Shown here: in pieces, positions 26,576 through 36,301 of the stretch | Layout: every line of letters begins with the position of its first letter | How positions within the stretch are numbered: the stretch's first letter is position 1 | NCBI RefSeq assembly: GCF_005144585.1 | Contig: NZ_SSMQ01000059.1 | Coordinates: 1 to 64,000, forward strand | DNA from: Polyangium fumosum | GTDB lineage: Bacteria > Myxococcota_A > Polyangia > Polyangiales > Polyangiaceae | DNA length: 64,000 bases | Direction of reading: 5' to 3' | Translations under genes and position numbers: made by a program | Notes under the pieces: generated by a model | What the model was told of the DNA's origin: nothing | The model's input: only the letters and a program-made list of their open reading frames with translations | The model's database searches: none

Positions 26576-27831
26576 AGCTCGCGCGTCTGCTCCTTTTGCT
26601 TTGCCTGCCCCTCGCCGTCGCCTGCAAAGGCAAGCCGACCGAAGGCGGCGCCTCCGGCGGAGGCAAGCCCGGCCGCGAAGGGGGCGGCCTCTCGTTCGCC
26701 GCCGACGTCATGCCCGTGGAGGCCAAGAAGGTCACCTACACGGTGAACGCGCCGGGCACGATCGAGGCCTTCGAGCGCGTCCAGGTCACGGCCCGCGTGG
26801 CCGGCGTCGTCGACCGCGTGGCCTTCACGGAGGGCCAAGAGGTCAAGAAGGGCGACGTCCTCGTGGTCATCGACTCGGAGCGGTACCTGCTCGCGGTGAA
26901 CGGCGCCAAGGCGGCGCTCGCCAAGACGGAGGCCTCGGTCCGGGACATGGAGGCGATGGTCGCGCGGCGCGAGGGGGCGAGCGGCATGAACCCCGGCCTC
27001 ATCCCGGGCGAGGAGCTCGAGAGCTACAAGAGCAAGGTCCTCACCGCGAAGGCCGATCGCGACATCGCCTTCCAGTCGCTCCGCAGCGCGCAGCTCAACC
27101 TGCGCGACTCGTCCGTGCGCGCGCCCATGGCCGGCGCGATCCAGACGCGCACCGTCGAGACGGGGCAATACGTGCAGGCAGGGTACGTGATGGCCACGCT
27201 GCTCCAGAGCGATCCGCTCCTCCTGCGCTTCCAGGTCGAGCCGCTCGAAGCGCCGCGCCTCAAGGTCGGGATGACGGCGACGTTCACGATGCGCGAGACG
27301 CTGCGGAAGTTCACCGCAAAGATCACGCTCATCGCGGCGGCCGCCGACCCGACGACGCACATGGTCGCGGTCACGGGCGAGGTGAACGACGAAGGCCACA
27401 AGTACTGGCTGCGCCCCGGCTCGTTCTGCGACGTCAGCGTCGACATCGGCGCCCAGCGCGAGGCGGTGACGATCCCGCGGCTCGCGGCGCGCGCCACCGA
27501 CCACGGCTACGTCGCCTACGTCGTGGAGAACGGCGTCGCCAAGGAGCGCGTGCTCGCGCTCGGGATGAGCACGCAGGACGGCTGGGTCGAGGTCCGCTCC
27601 GGCCTCGCCGCGGGCGACGTGCTCGTCGTGCGGGGCGCCGAGGCGCTCACCGACGGCGCCAAGGTCCGGCCCACGACCCTCACGCCCGAGGCGCTGCTCA
27701 CGGCCACCGCCCCGAGCGCCCGCCCACAGACTTCGAGCGCGCCGCCCCCGGCCGATCCTGCCTCGGGCGAGCCTGCGCCGAGCGCGCCCCCGACGCCGAG
27801 CGCATCGGCCAGCGCGGGGGTGCGGCCGTGA
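26572..27831 (+). CDS. RND efflux periplasmic adaptor (membrane fusion protein), lipoprotein
   Basis: 419 residues with a lipoprotein signal ending at Cys18 (AVAC). Lipoyl-like half motifs (VTARVAGVVDRVAFTEGQEV, KKGDVLVVIDSERY; SSVRAPMAGAIQTRTVETGQ), a helical hairpin between them, then beta-barrel and membrane-proximal domains (DVSVDIGAQREAVTIPRLA). A Pro/Ser/Ala-rich tail of about 45 residues is an unusual extension. It links the inner-membrane pump to the TolC-like channel. Start and stop overlap both neighbours by four bases. Confidence 0.95.
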   Translation: MKLARLLLLLCLPLAVACKGKPTEGGASGGGKPGREGGGLSFAADVMPVEAKKVTYTVNAPGTIEAFERVQVTARVAGVVDRVAFTEGQEVKKGDVLVVIDSERYLLAVNGAKAALAKTEASVRDMEAMVARREGASGMNPGLIPGEELESYKSKVLTAKADRDIAFQSLRSAQLNLRDSSVRAPMAGAIQTRTVETGQYVQAGYVMATLLQSDPLLLRFQVEPLEAPRLKVGMTATFTMRETLRKFTAKITLIAAAADPTTHMVAVTGEVNDEGHKYWLRPGSFCDVSVDIGAQREAVTIPRLAARATDHGYVAYVVENGVAKERVLALGMSTQDGWVEVRSGLAAGDVLVVRGAEALTDGAKVRPTTLTPEALLTATAPSARPQTSSAPPPADPASGEPAPSAPPTPSASASAGVRP

Positions 27832-30800
27832 ACCTCACCGACATCTCCATCAAGAACCCGGTCTTCGCCTGGATGCTCATGGCGTGCACGATCCTCTTCG
27901 GCATCGTCGCGGCCACGCGCATCGGCATCAGCCAGTACCCGGACGTCGACTACCCCAACATCAGCGTCAACCTCTCCTGGCCCGGTGCGTCTCCCTCGGC
28001 CGTCGAGCGCGAGATCGTCGAGCCGCTCGAACAGGCCCTCGCGCAGGTCGAGGGCGTCAAGGAGATCTCGTCCCAGGCGCGGCAGGGCTCGGCGCGGATC
28101 ACGGCGAGCTTCGACATCTCGCGCAACGTCGACCTCGCGCTCCAGGACGTGCAGGCCAAGGTCGCGCAGGCCCAGCGGCAGCTCCCGCGCGACGTGCCTG
28201 CGGCCACCGTCTCCAAGTCGAACCCCGACGACACGCCCATCGTCACCGTCGGCGTCTCCGGCCCGTTTTCGCGCCAGCTCCTCGCCGACGTCGCCCGCTA
28301 CCAGGTCCAGGAAAAACTCCAGACCGTGCCGGGCGTCGGTCAAATCACGCTGAACGGCTACCTCGATCGCAACATCCGCATCTGGCTCGACACGAGCCGC
28401 CTCGCGGAAAAAGGCGTCGTCGCGAGCGACGTCATCGACGGCATCCGCCGCGAGCACGTCGAGGTCCCGGGCGGCCAGCTCGAAGCAGGCGGCCGGCAGC
28501 TCAACGTCCGCCTCCTCGGCGAGGCGCTCGACGTCGACGCGCTGCGCAAGCTCGTGGTGCGCCACGTGAATAGCACGCCCGTCTACCTCGAAGACGTCGC
28601 CGTCGTGGAGGATGGCTTCGAGGACGTGAACTCCGTCGCGCGGCTCGACGGCATCCCCTTGCAGGCGCTCGGCGTGCTCAAGCAACGCGGGACGAACGCC
28701 GTCGCCGTGGCGAGCGCGGTGCGCGAGAAGGTCACGGAGATCCAGCGCAGCTTGCCCGAGGGGATGAAGGTCGAGGTCCTCTTCGACACGACGACCTTCA
28801 TCGAGGAGTCGGTCCACGAAATCGAGATCGAGCTCGGCCTCGCGCTCATCCTCACGGCGCTCGTCTGCTGGCTCTTCCTCGGGTCGCTCTCCAGCACCGT
28901 CAACGTGATCCTGGCGATCCCGATGTCGCTGCTCGGCACCGTGGCGGTCGTCTACTTCCTCGGCTTCACGCTGAACACCTTTACCCTGCTCGGCCTCTCG
29001 CTCGCCGTCGGGCTCGTCGTCGACGACGCCGTGATGGTCATGGAGAACATCTACCGGCATGCCGAGATGGGGAAGGAGCGTGCCAAAGCCGCGGCCGACG
29101 GCACCAAAGAGATCACGTTCGCCGCGCTCGCGGCCACGATCGCCGTCATCGCGATCTTCCTCCCCGTCGTGTTCATGGGCGGCGTCATCGGCCGCTTCTT
29201 CTTCCAGTTCGGCGTGACGCTCTCGGTCGCCGTGATGCTCTCGTACTTCGAGGCGATCACGCTCGCGCCCGCCCGCTGCGCGCAGATCCTCGACACCTCG
29301 CGCGAGGGGCGGAGCGCCGTCGGCAGGGCCATGGATCGAGGCTTCTCCGCGCTCGAACGCGGCTACGGCCACGTGCTCGGCAAGGCGCTCGCGCACCCCT
29401 GGAAGGTCCTCCTCGGCGCGACGCTGCTCCTCGGCGCCACGGCGTTCATCGTCCCGCGCCTCGGCACCGAGTTCGTCCCCGCGCAGGACCAGAGCCGCCT
29501 CGACGTCCGCATCCAGACGGAGACCGGCACCAGCGTGCAAGCCGCCGCGCCGCTCTTGCAGCGGGCCGAGCAGAAGCTCGCAGCGCGGCCCGAGGTCACG
29601 CGGGTCCTCACCACGCTCTCGGCCTCGCGCGGCGTGATGAGCTTGACCCTCGTCCCGCCGAACGAACGCAAGCTCTCGGCGCAGGAGCTCGCGGCTCAGA
29701 TCCGCCGTGAATTGCAGTCGATCGCGGGCATCCGCGCGTCCGTGCAGGATCCCTCGCAGCAGAGCTTCGGCGCGCAGCGCGGGTATCCGGTCGACTTCAC
29801 GGTGCGCGGCGCGGACTGGGACACGCTCGTCACGGCGGCGATGCAGCTCAAGACCGACCTTGAAAAGAGCGGCACCGTGACGGACGTGACGACCGACTAC
29901 CAGATCGGCGCGCCCGAGGTGCAGATCGTCCCGGATCGCCGCCGCGCCACGGATCTCGGCGTCCCGGTGAGCGATCTCGCGAACACGGTGAGCGCGCTCG
30001 TCGGCGGCAACATCGTCGGCAAGTTCTCCACCGGGGGCCGCCGCGTCGACATCCGCGTGCGCCTCCTCGCCACGCAACGCTCGCGCCCCGAGGACCTCGG
30101 CGAGATCCGGGTGCGGGCGCAGAATGGGACCACGATTCCGCTCTCGCTCGTCGTCTCGCAGAACGAGACGGCGGTGCTGCAATCGATCAACCGCGTCGAT
30201 CGGGAGCGGGCGATCCGCATCTCGGGGAACGTGGCGCCGGGGCATTCGCAGATCCAGGCGATGAACACGGTGAAGGATCTCTCGAAGGCGCTGCCGCTCG
30301 GCTACCGGGCCGTGGCCGGCGGCCAGGCCTCGCAGTTCGACGAAACCACGGGGGGCCTCGTCTTCGCGCTCGTGATCGGGATCCTCGTCGCGTACATGGT
30401 GCTCGCGAGCCAGTTCAATTCGTTCCTGCACCCCGTCACGGTGCTGACGATTTTGCCCCTGGCGCTCTCAGGGGCGGCGATCGGCTTGTTCGTCACGGGC
30501 AAGACGCTGAACATCTTCAGCATGATCGGCGTGCTCTTGCTCATGGGCATCGTCAAGAAAAACTCCATTCTGCTCGTGGAGTACGCGAATCAAGTGCGCG
30601 AGCACGAGGGGTTGTCCGCGCACGAGGCCATGCGCAAGGCGGGGCCGCTGCGGCTGCGGCCGATCCTGATGACGACGATCGCGACGATGATGGCGGCCGT
30701 GCCGGCGGTGCTCGGCATCGGGCCGGGCACGGAGACGCGCAGCCCCATGGCCGTCGTCGTGCTCGGCGGGCTCACGGTGTCCACGCTGCTCAGCTTGCTC

Positions 30801-30893
30801 GTGGTGCCGGCGTTTTATCGGGTCGCCGATGACCTCAAAGAGAAGCTACGCCCGAAAGCGGCGCCCGCGGTGGAGGAGCAGACCTCCGGCTGA
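27828..30893 (+). CDS. RND efflux transporter, HAE1 type
   Basis: 1021 residues from GTG 27828 (GTGA overlap). Twelve transmembrane helices in two halves with large periplasmic loops, as in AcrB/MexB. N-terminal ISIKNPVFAWMLMACTILFG, SQYPDVDYPNISV; helix 4 with the proton-relay Asp pair GLVVDDAVMVMENIYRH; second half with ASQFNSFLHPVTVL and MGIVKKNSILLVEYAN. Drug or solvent export driven by the proton gradient is expected, probably under the divergent two-component system. Substrates are not predictable. Confidence 0.96.
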   Translation: MNLTDISIKNPVFAWMLMACTILFGIVAATRIGISQYPDVDYPNISVNLSWPGASPSAVEREIVEPLEQALAQVEGVKEISSQARQGSARITASFDISRNVDLALQDVQAKVAQAQRQLPRDVPAATVSKSNPDDTPIVTVGVSGPFSRQLLADVARYQVQEKLQTVPGVGQITLNGYLDRNIRIWLDTSRLAEKGVVASDVIDGIRREHVEVPGGQLEAGGRQLNVRLLGEALDVDALRKLVVRHVNSTPVYLEDVAVVEDGFEDVNSVARLDGIPLQALGVLKQRGTNAVAVASAVREKVTEIQRSLPEGMKVEVLFDTTTFIEESVHEIEIELGLALILTALVCWLFLGSLSSTVNVILAIPMSLLGTVAVVYFLGFTLNTFTLLGLSLAVGLVVDDAVMVMENIYRHAEMGKERAKAAADGTKEITFAALAATIAVIAIFLPVVFMGGVIGRFFFQFGVTLSVAVMLSYFEAITLAPARCAQILDTSREGRSAVGRAMDRGFSALERGYGHVLGKALAHPWKVLLGATLLLGATAFIVPRLGTEFVPAQDQSRLDVRIQTETGTSVQAAAPLLQRAEQKLAARPEVTRVLTTLSASRGVMSLTLVPPNERKLSAQELAAQIRRELQSIAGIRASVQDPSQQSFGAQRGYPVDFTVRGADWDTLVTAAMQLKTDLEKSGTVTDVTTDYQIGAPEVQIVPDRRRATDLGVPVSDLANTVSALVGGNIVGKFSTGGRRVDIRVRLLATQRSRPEDLGEIRVRAQNGTTIPLSLVVSQNETAVLQSINRVDRERAIRISGNVAPGHSQIQAMNTVKDLSKALPLGYRAVAGGQASQFDETTGGLVFALVIGILVAYMVLASQFNSFLHPVTVLTILPLALSGAAIGLFVTGKTLNIFSMIGVLLLMGIVKKNSILLVEYANQVREHEGLSAHEAMRKAGPLRLRPILMTTIATMMAAVPAVLGIGPGTETRSPMAVVVLGGLTVSTLLSLLVVPAFYRVADDLKEKLRPKAAPAVEEQTSG

Positions 30894-30905
30894 ACTGACG
30901 ACGAA

Positions 30906-31859
30906 TCAGGCGCGCTCGCCGAGGCTTCGAATGGCCACGGCGAGCCCGTCGCGCAGCGTCGCGAGCGTACGCACGCGCGACAGATCGAGCCCCAACGAAA
31001 GAATGGTCTGCGCGACGACGGGCCGGATCCCGGTGATGAGCCCTTCGGCGCCGAGCAGGCGAACCGCGCCGAGGATCTTCAGGAGGTGGCCCGCGGTCGC
31101 CGTGTCCACCACATCGACGCCCGTGAGATCGAGAATGGCGAAGCGCGCTTGCGTACGTGACACCGCGGCGAGCAGATCCTCCGTCACGCGCGCCGCGCGG
31201 CGGCTGTCGACGACGCCGACCATGGGGACCGTCAGCACGCGATCCCATACCTGAATGATCGGGGTCTCGAGGTTCCGAATGACGTCCTGCTGCCGCTCGA
31301 TGAGCGCGAGCTTGGTGGTGAGCTCGGCCTTCGTCCGCATCGCTTCCGTCACGTCCGAGGAGAGCGTGACGACCCCCGTCACGCGCCCCTGGCCGTCATG
31401 CGTCGGCATGTGCCAGTTTTCCCAGACGATCCCATGCGCCTCCGTGATCTCGTGGGCCGGCGCGCCGGCGAGGGCTTTTCGGAGACCGGCGTTGCTCCCC
31501 GCGAGCACCTCGAACACGTTTTGACCGAGAAACTGGCCGCGCTGGTGCCCGACCTGGTCGAGCGCCTTGCCGTCGTGGAAGGTGAACGTGCCCTGGGCGT
31601 CGACGGCCCACACCACGATATCGAGGTGATCGAGAAGGACACGGAGCACCTGCGCCATGGCGAGCTTGTGGTTGGGCCCCTCGGAGGGCGGCGCCTCGTC
31701 GGGGACCCCCTTGGCGAGGCGCGCTTCGAGCTCCGCCACGCGCGCCCGCAGCGCCTTGCACTCCTGCTCCAGATCGTGGTTCGACACGGGCCTCCCGTCC
31801 GCGATCCGCGGGTCGCCTGTCGACCAGGGACATCGGCGCGGAAAGGGATATTGCAGCAT
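30906..31859 (-). CDS. PAS-STAS regulator, RsbR-like
   Basis: 317 residues from ATG 31859; a GTG at 31787 is an alternative start. Coiled-coil stretch (LEQECKALRARVAELEARLA), PAS domain with DIVVWAVDAQGTFTFHDGKA and TGVVTLSSDVTE (residues 75-175), then a C-terminal STAS domain (TPIIQVWDRVLTVPMVGVVD, ILDLTGVDVVDTATAGHLLK, LITGIRPVVAQTI). Such proteins are stressosome-type sensors that act through partner switching. The Thr residues near VDVVDTATAG fit the phosphorylation site region. No switch kinase is next to it. It converges with the RND pump (12 bp). Confidence 0.92.
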   Translation of the reverse strand: MLQYPFPRRCPWSTGDPRIADGRPVSNHDLEQECKALRARVAELEARLAKGVPDEAPPSEGPNHKLAMAQVLRVLLDHLDIVVWAVDAQGTFTFHDGKALDQVGHQRGQFLGQNVFEVLAGSNAGLRKALAGAPAHEITEAHGIVWENWHMPTHDGQGRVTGVVTLSSDVTEAMRTKAELTTKLALIERQQDVIRNLETPIIQVWDRVLTVPMVGVVDSRRAARVTEDLLAAVSRTQARFAILDLTGVDVVDTATAGHLLKILGAVRLLGAEGLITGIRPVVAQTILSLGLDLSRVRTLATLRDGLAVAIRSLGERA

Positions 31860-32136
31860 ATCCCCGTGAACCTGGTTTGATGCCCGTGTGAAGGATCGTG
31901 AAGGGAGGTGTCGGGACGGCTCCTTTGCCGCACCACGGAGCCATCACGCCCTCCCTTTTCGGCCCCCGAAATGCCGCCGGTTGCCGCCCCTCCACGCCTG
32001 TCCAAGGCGCTCCAAGCACGATTCCCACGCTGATCCAATCTGTGCCACGCCTGGCGCCCGTGCCGCGCCCCCGATGCGCGCCGCCCCTTGCTCGTCGGAG
32101 ATTCCCCGGGGCACGACCGTTGCTCGGCCGCCCGGC

Positions 32137-35100
32137 ATGAAACGTAGCATTCTGCGGCACGCCGCTTTCTTGCTCCTCTCGGCCTCGAGCGCCTCGGCGC
32201 TCTGGGCTTGTGGTGATATCAGCGACGGCCATCAACATCCGGTCCCCGGCAGCGGCGGACAGGGCGGCGGTGGACAGGGCGGCGTTGGCCCCGGCGGTGG
32301 AGATCAGGGCGGCGGTGGAGAGGGCGGGACCGGCGGGTTCGCCTGGCCCGTCGATACCTATCCCATTTCGATCACGCCGTCCGATGCCTGGAAAAACCAG
32401 ATCTCGTACCCCTACGACCCCTTCCTCTCGGAGCCCAACGGAAGCAGCCTGGATGGCGGCGTCCGGTGGATCAAATTCACCGTCCTGATGCACGACCCGA
32501 CGAAGGTGTATTTCCAGGAAAGCTACGCGTACCCATTCCACGCGCCCTTCGCCGTCGAGCGCCTCGATCCCTTCTTCGGCATGTCGATCGCCGAATACAA
32601 CGACGTCTCGCTGCACGCCGAAGGCCAGAAGGCCATCCTCGGCGCCGTGCTCATCCCGCCCGATCCGGCGCGCTTCCCGGAGTACGGCATCCAGCTCGTC
32701 CGGCAGGACGCCTACGACCCCGAGATGGCACGTGTCGTCCTCGATCTCGTGAAAAAGAACGTCGTGGCCGAGACGGAGGTGACGCCGTTTTATTTCCCCA
32801 CGTACGAGCAAAACGCCTCGGCGCAGGAGAACAAGGGCTTCTTCGCCAATGCCGGCTTCCCCGTGAGCAGCGTCGATCGGTGGCTCGGGGGCAACCAATG
32901 TTATGCGATGGGCTGGGCGCTCGGCAAGCTCCGGTACGTGCCCACCGATCAGATCGAGGCCGCTTACACGAGCGGGACGTTGAAATCGGAGGACATCCTC
33001 CTCACCGACGCGATCCCCGCCGAATTGCCTTATCTCGCGGGGATCGTCTCCCTCTCGCCGTCGACGCCGAATGCGCACACCGCCATCCTCGCGACCTCGT
33101 TCGGCATCCCGTTCGTGTACCTCGCGAGCGAGGCGGAGCGCGCGCAGGCCAAGGCCCTCGACGGCAAGGAGATCATCCTGCGCGCCAAGAACCAGTACGG
33201 CCGCTGCGACGCCGCGCTCTTCGACATGGACGGCGCGCTCACGGCCGCCGATCGTGACGCGCTGCTCGCGCAGAAAAAGCCGGCGCCTCTCGCCTTCTCG
33301 CCCAAGCAGACGCTCGGCGCGATCGTCCGGAACACCAACGATCTCGGCCCGGCCGACATCGTTCATTTCGGCGGCAAGGCGGCCAATTACGGCCTGCTCC
33401 GCGACGCGATCCCGAACGATTCCCAGGAGGCCCTCGCGCTCTCGTTCGACCTCTGGGACGGCTTCCTCGATCAGACCATGCCGGGCGGGAAAACGCTGCG
33501 GCAGGAGATCGGCGAGCGGCTCGCGAGTTACCAGTACCCGCCGAACCTCGCCGCCCTCAAGGTCGATCTCGCCGCCATTCGCGCCCGGATCGAGGACGAC
33601 GCGGCCTTCTCGGATGCCCAGCGGCAAGCGGTCGTCGCCGCGCTCGCCTCGTTCGATCCCGCGCGCAAGATCCGCTTCCGCAGCTCGACCAACGTCGAAG
33701 ACAGCGACGCATTCACGGGCGCCGGGCTCTACGACAGCGCGAGCGGCTGCCTCGCCGACGACACCGACGCGGACACCACGGGCCCGAGCCATTGCGACGC
33801 GTCCCAGAACAGCGAGCGCGGCGTGTTCCGCGCGCTCCAGAAGGTGTACGCGAGCTTCTACAACGACAACGCCTTCATCGCGCGCCTGCTCTACGGCGTG
33901 AACGAGAGCGAGATCGGCATGGGCGTGCTCGTCCATTACTCCTACCCGGACGAGGACGAGCTCGCGAACGGCGTGGCGACGAACGTGCGCCGCGCCGATC
34001 CCATCGACGACATGAAAATCGTCTCGCAGGTCGGCGCGCTCAGCGTGACGAACCCCGAGGGCGGCGCGCTCCCCGAGGTCGTCCACGGCTTCCATTCCCA
34101 GTGGGGCGACTCGTTCGCGACCATCGCCGGATCGAGCCTCGTGCCGCTCGGGGGCCACGTCATGGAGTGGGACAGCGATTACGTGAAGCTCGGCGGGTTG
34201 CTCGGCAAGGTGGCGGATCGGTTCGCCGAGGTCCATCCCAGCAAGACGACGTTCGCGCTCGATTACGAGTACAAGAAGATGAAACCCAACGGGGCGCTGC
34301 TCATCAAGCAGGTGCGCGAGCTGCCGCTGCCGGACGACAACGCCTCGCTCACGCCCTTCCTCGTCCCCGGGCCCCGCGTGCTCTGCACGCTCCAGGGCGA
34401 GCAAAGCGACGTCTTTGCCCTCCATCGACTGAAGCTGCGCGCTTCGCTCCGGGCGCGTACGGGGTTCGTCGACGCGGCGAGCCTCGCGGCCGAGACGTTG
34501 TACGGCGACGTCACGTTCACCTACCTCTCCGCGAATGGCGTTTCGACCCTCACGGGCAATCCCGGGACGTGGCCCTCGGCTGCGCACAGCTTCATGGCGG
34601 ATCAGACGCTCGATCTCTTCACGTCGGGCAACGGCGCGGACGCGCGGACCCTCGAGCTCTCGACGGGCTCCGTGCCCACGCTGCTCCCGCCGTCCGACGG
34701 CCCGATCCTCGCGCTTCGTGACCTGGAGATCCAGCTCGCGGCGGAGTACACGACGCCGGTCCCCTATGTCGACTGGGATGGCGTGCCGGCGAAACGCACG
34801 CGGGACGAGGCCATTCGCCTCACCACGTGCATGGACGAGGGACCCCTCCCGTCGGGCGCGTCCTTGCAGACCCGGACGATGGAAGCAGGCGGCGTGAAAA
34901 TCGTGACGAAGTATTACTGGCCGTCGCCGCCGACCGGCGTCGTCGCCGGCTACACCGCCCCGCTCCTGCGCTGGGAGGAGACGCGGATCGAGGGCCTCAC
35001 GGCGGCGCCCATCGTGCTCAAGGGGCATTTCTCGCAGACGTACCGGCCGCAGCACCACAACTTCAGCGAGGATTTCATGTTCGAGCCGGCCCTCGAAGAG

Positions 35101-35214
35101 GGTTTGCCCGCGAACGTGCTCGCCGAGCTCACGGCGAAGGGGATTCGTCAGATCTACGTGCTCGGCACCACGATCGGCACGATCGACCCCGCCGGACAGG
35201 TCAAGCCGCTCTGA
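32137..35214 (+). CDS. Exported lipoprotein resembling PEP synthase / pyruvate phosphate dikinase
   Basis: 1025 residues. Lipoprotein signal ends at Cys25 (SALWAC), followed by a Gly-rich linker (GQGGGGQGGVG). An N-terminal 160-residue domain is unrecognised. A swivel-type segment with the expected phospho-His314 follows (PNAHTAILATSFGIPFVYLA). Then comes the PPDK_N ATP-binding domain with GGKAANYGLLRDAIPN (Lys414) and FRSSTNVEDSDAFTGAGLYD (Arg515). The usual order is ATP-grasp first, swivel second, so this one is permuted. The C-terminal PEP/pyruvate barrel is not evident. ATP-dependent chemistry outside the cytoplasm would be odd, so it may have been repurposed. Confidence 0.85.
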   Translation: MKRSILRHAAFLLLSASSASALWACGDISDGHQHPVPGSGGQGGGGQGGVGPGGGDQGGGGEGGTGGFAWPVDTYPISITPSDAWKNQISYPYDPFLSEPNGSSLDGGVRWIKFTVLMHDPTKVYFQESYAYPFHAPFAVERLDPFFGMSIAEYNDVSLHAEGQKAILGAVLIPPDPARFPEYGIQLVRQDAYDPEMARVVLDLVKKNVVAETEVTPFYFPTYEQNASAQENKGFFANAGFPVSSVDRWLGGNQCYAMGWALGKLRYVPTDQIEAAYTSGTLKSEDILLTDAIPAELPYLAGIVSLSPSTPNAHTAILATSFGIPFVYLASEAERAQAKALDGKEIILRAKNQYGRCDAALFDMDGALTAADRDALLAQKKPAPLAFSPKQTLGAIVRNTNDLGPADIVHFGGKAANYGLLRDAIPNDSQEALALSFDLWDGFLDQTMPGGKTLRQEIGERLASYQYPPNLAALKVDLAAIRARIEDDAAFSDAQRQAVVAALASFDPARKIRFRSSTNVEDSDAFTGAGLYDSASGCLADDTDADTTGPSHCDASQNSERGVFRALQKVYASFYNDNAFIARLLYGVNESEIGMGVLVHYSYPDEDELANGVATNVRRADPIDDMKIVSQVGALSVTNPEGGALPEVVHGFHSQWGDSFATIAGSSLVPLGGHVMEWDSDYVKLGGLLGKVADRFAEVHPSKTTFALDYEYKKMKPNGALLIKQVRELPLPDDNASLTPFLVPGPRVLCTLQGEQSDVFALHRLKLRASLRARTGFVDAASLAAETLYGDVTFTYLSANGVSTLTGNPGTWPSAAHSFMADQTLDLFTSGNGADARTLELSTGSVPTLLPPSDGPILALRDLEIQLAAEYTTPVPYVDWDGVPAKRTRDEAIRLTTCMDEGPLPSGASLQTRTMEAGGVKIVTKYYWPSPPTGVVAGYTAPLLRWEETRIEGLTAAPIVLKGHFSQTYRPQHHNFSEDFMFEPALEEGLPANVLAELTAKGIRQIYVLGTTIGTIDPAGQVKPL

Positions 35215-35240
35215 GTGCGGCCTTCCGCGCCCGCGCGTGA

Positions 35241-35390
35241 TCAGCGCGCGGGCGCGACGAAATACGTCGCCACCTCGATCGCATCTTCGGTCTTGCTCGC
35301 GGGCGTGGCAGGCGCGATCGTAGCTCCACCACACGCCGTCATGAGGATCCCGGTCCGAACCGCACCGATCGCACTCGTTTTCATGCGCAT
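35241..35390 (-). CDS. 49-residue putative lipoprotein
   Basis: Start preceded by GGAGAAGG at a good distance. Protein MRMKTSAIGAVRTGILMTAC... has a lipobox-like LMTAC and a short tail ending YFVAPAR. It is divergent from the LysR gene 27 bp away. Function unknown; the strong ribosome site is the main support. Confidence 0.55.
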   Translation of the reverse strand: MRMKTSAIGAVRTGILMTACGGATIAPATPASKTEDAIEVATYFVAPAR

Positions 35391-35417
35391 GACCTTCTCC
35401 TGTGTCGAAGGCGCCCC

Positions 35418-36299
35418 GTGAAAGACCCGCGGGTCGCCTGGGACGACGTTCATTTGTTCCTCGCCGTGGCGCGCGCCGGCACGCTGAGCGCCGCCGGACC
35501 GCGGCTCGGCCTCACGCAGCCCACGGCGGGCCGGCGGCTCCGCGCGCTGGAAGAATCCGTCGGCGTCACGCTCTTCCAGCGCACGCCGCGCGGATTTCGC
35601 CTCACGGAAGCGGGGGAGGCGATGTTCCGTCACGCCGAGCGCATGGAGCACGAAGCCGTGGCCCTCGAGCGACGCCTCTTCGGCGAGACGCGCGAGACGG
35701 GCGGCGTGCTCCGCATCTCGACGAGCGAGTGGTTCGCGCGGCACGTCCTCGGCCCCGTGCTCGCCGCGTTCAGCCGCGAGCATCCCCGCGTCACCGTCGA
35801 AGTCGTGGCCGAGTCACGCCTCCTCGACCTCGATCGGCAAGAGGCCGACCTGGTCTTTCGTTTCATCGCGTTCGACCGCGCGGACATCGTGCAGCGCAAG
35901 CTCACGCAAATCCGGTATGGCCTCTACGCCGCGCAAACGTACCTCGACGCGCGCGGCGCGCCCGACACGCACGGCGGCGAGGGACACGCGATCGTCACGA
36001 TGGATCGCGCATTCGACGCGCTCGCCGACGTCGCGTGGCTCCGCGCGCGGTTCCCCGGCGCGCACGCCACCGTGCGGAGCAACAGCCGTGACGTGCAGGC
36101 CGCCGCGTGCGTACACGGCGCCGGCCTCGCCGTCTTGCCGAGGGTCATCGGAGATGCGCTCCCGCTCGTGCGCCTCGACGTCGGAGAAGAGCCGCCCGGC
36201 CGTACCATCTGGCTCGGCTACCATCGCGACCTCAAGGGCCTCCCGCGCCTCCGCGCGCTCGCCGACCACGTGCACGCCTCCGTGCCGAAGACGCTCTGA
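35418..36299 (+). CDS. LysR family transcriptional regulator
   Basis: 293 residues. Helix-turn-helix in DDVHLFLAVARAGTLSAAGP, LGLTQPTAGRRLRALEESVG, LFQRTPRGFRLTEAGEAMF. The effector domain includes GVLRISTSEWFARHVLGPVL and VVAESRLLDLDRQEADLVFR, a pattern seen in LysR proteins controlling oxidoreductases. It converges with the alcohol-dehydrogenase-like gene (2 bp between the ends) and diverges from the 49-residue gene, either of which could be its target. Confidence 0.93.
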   Translation: MKDPRVAWDDVHLFLAVARAGTLSAAGPRLGLTQPTAGRRLRALEESVGVTLFQRTPRGFRLTEAGEAMFRHAERMEHEAVALERRLFGETRETGGVLRISTSEWFARHVLGPVLAAFSREHPRVTVEVVAESRLLDLDRQEADLVFRFIAFDRADIVQRKLTQIRYGLYAAQTYLDARGAPDTHGGEGHAIVTMDRAFDALADVAWLRARFPGAHATVRSNSRDVQAAACVHGAGLAVLPRVIGDALPLVRLDVGEEPPGRTIWLGYHRDLKGLPRLRALADHVHASVPKTL

Positions 36300-36301
36300 C
36301 G

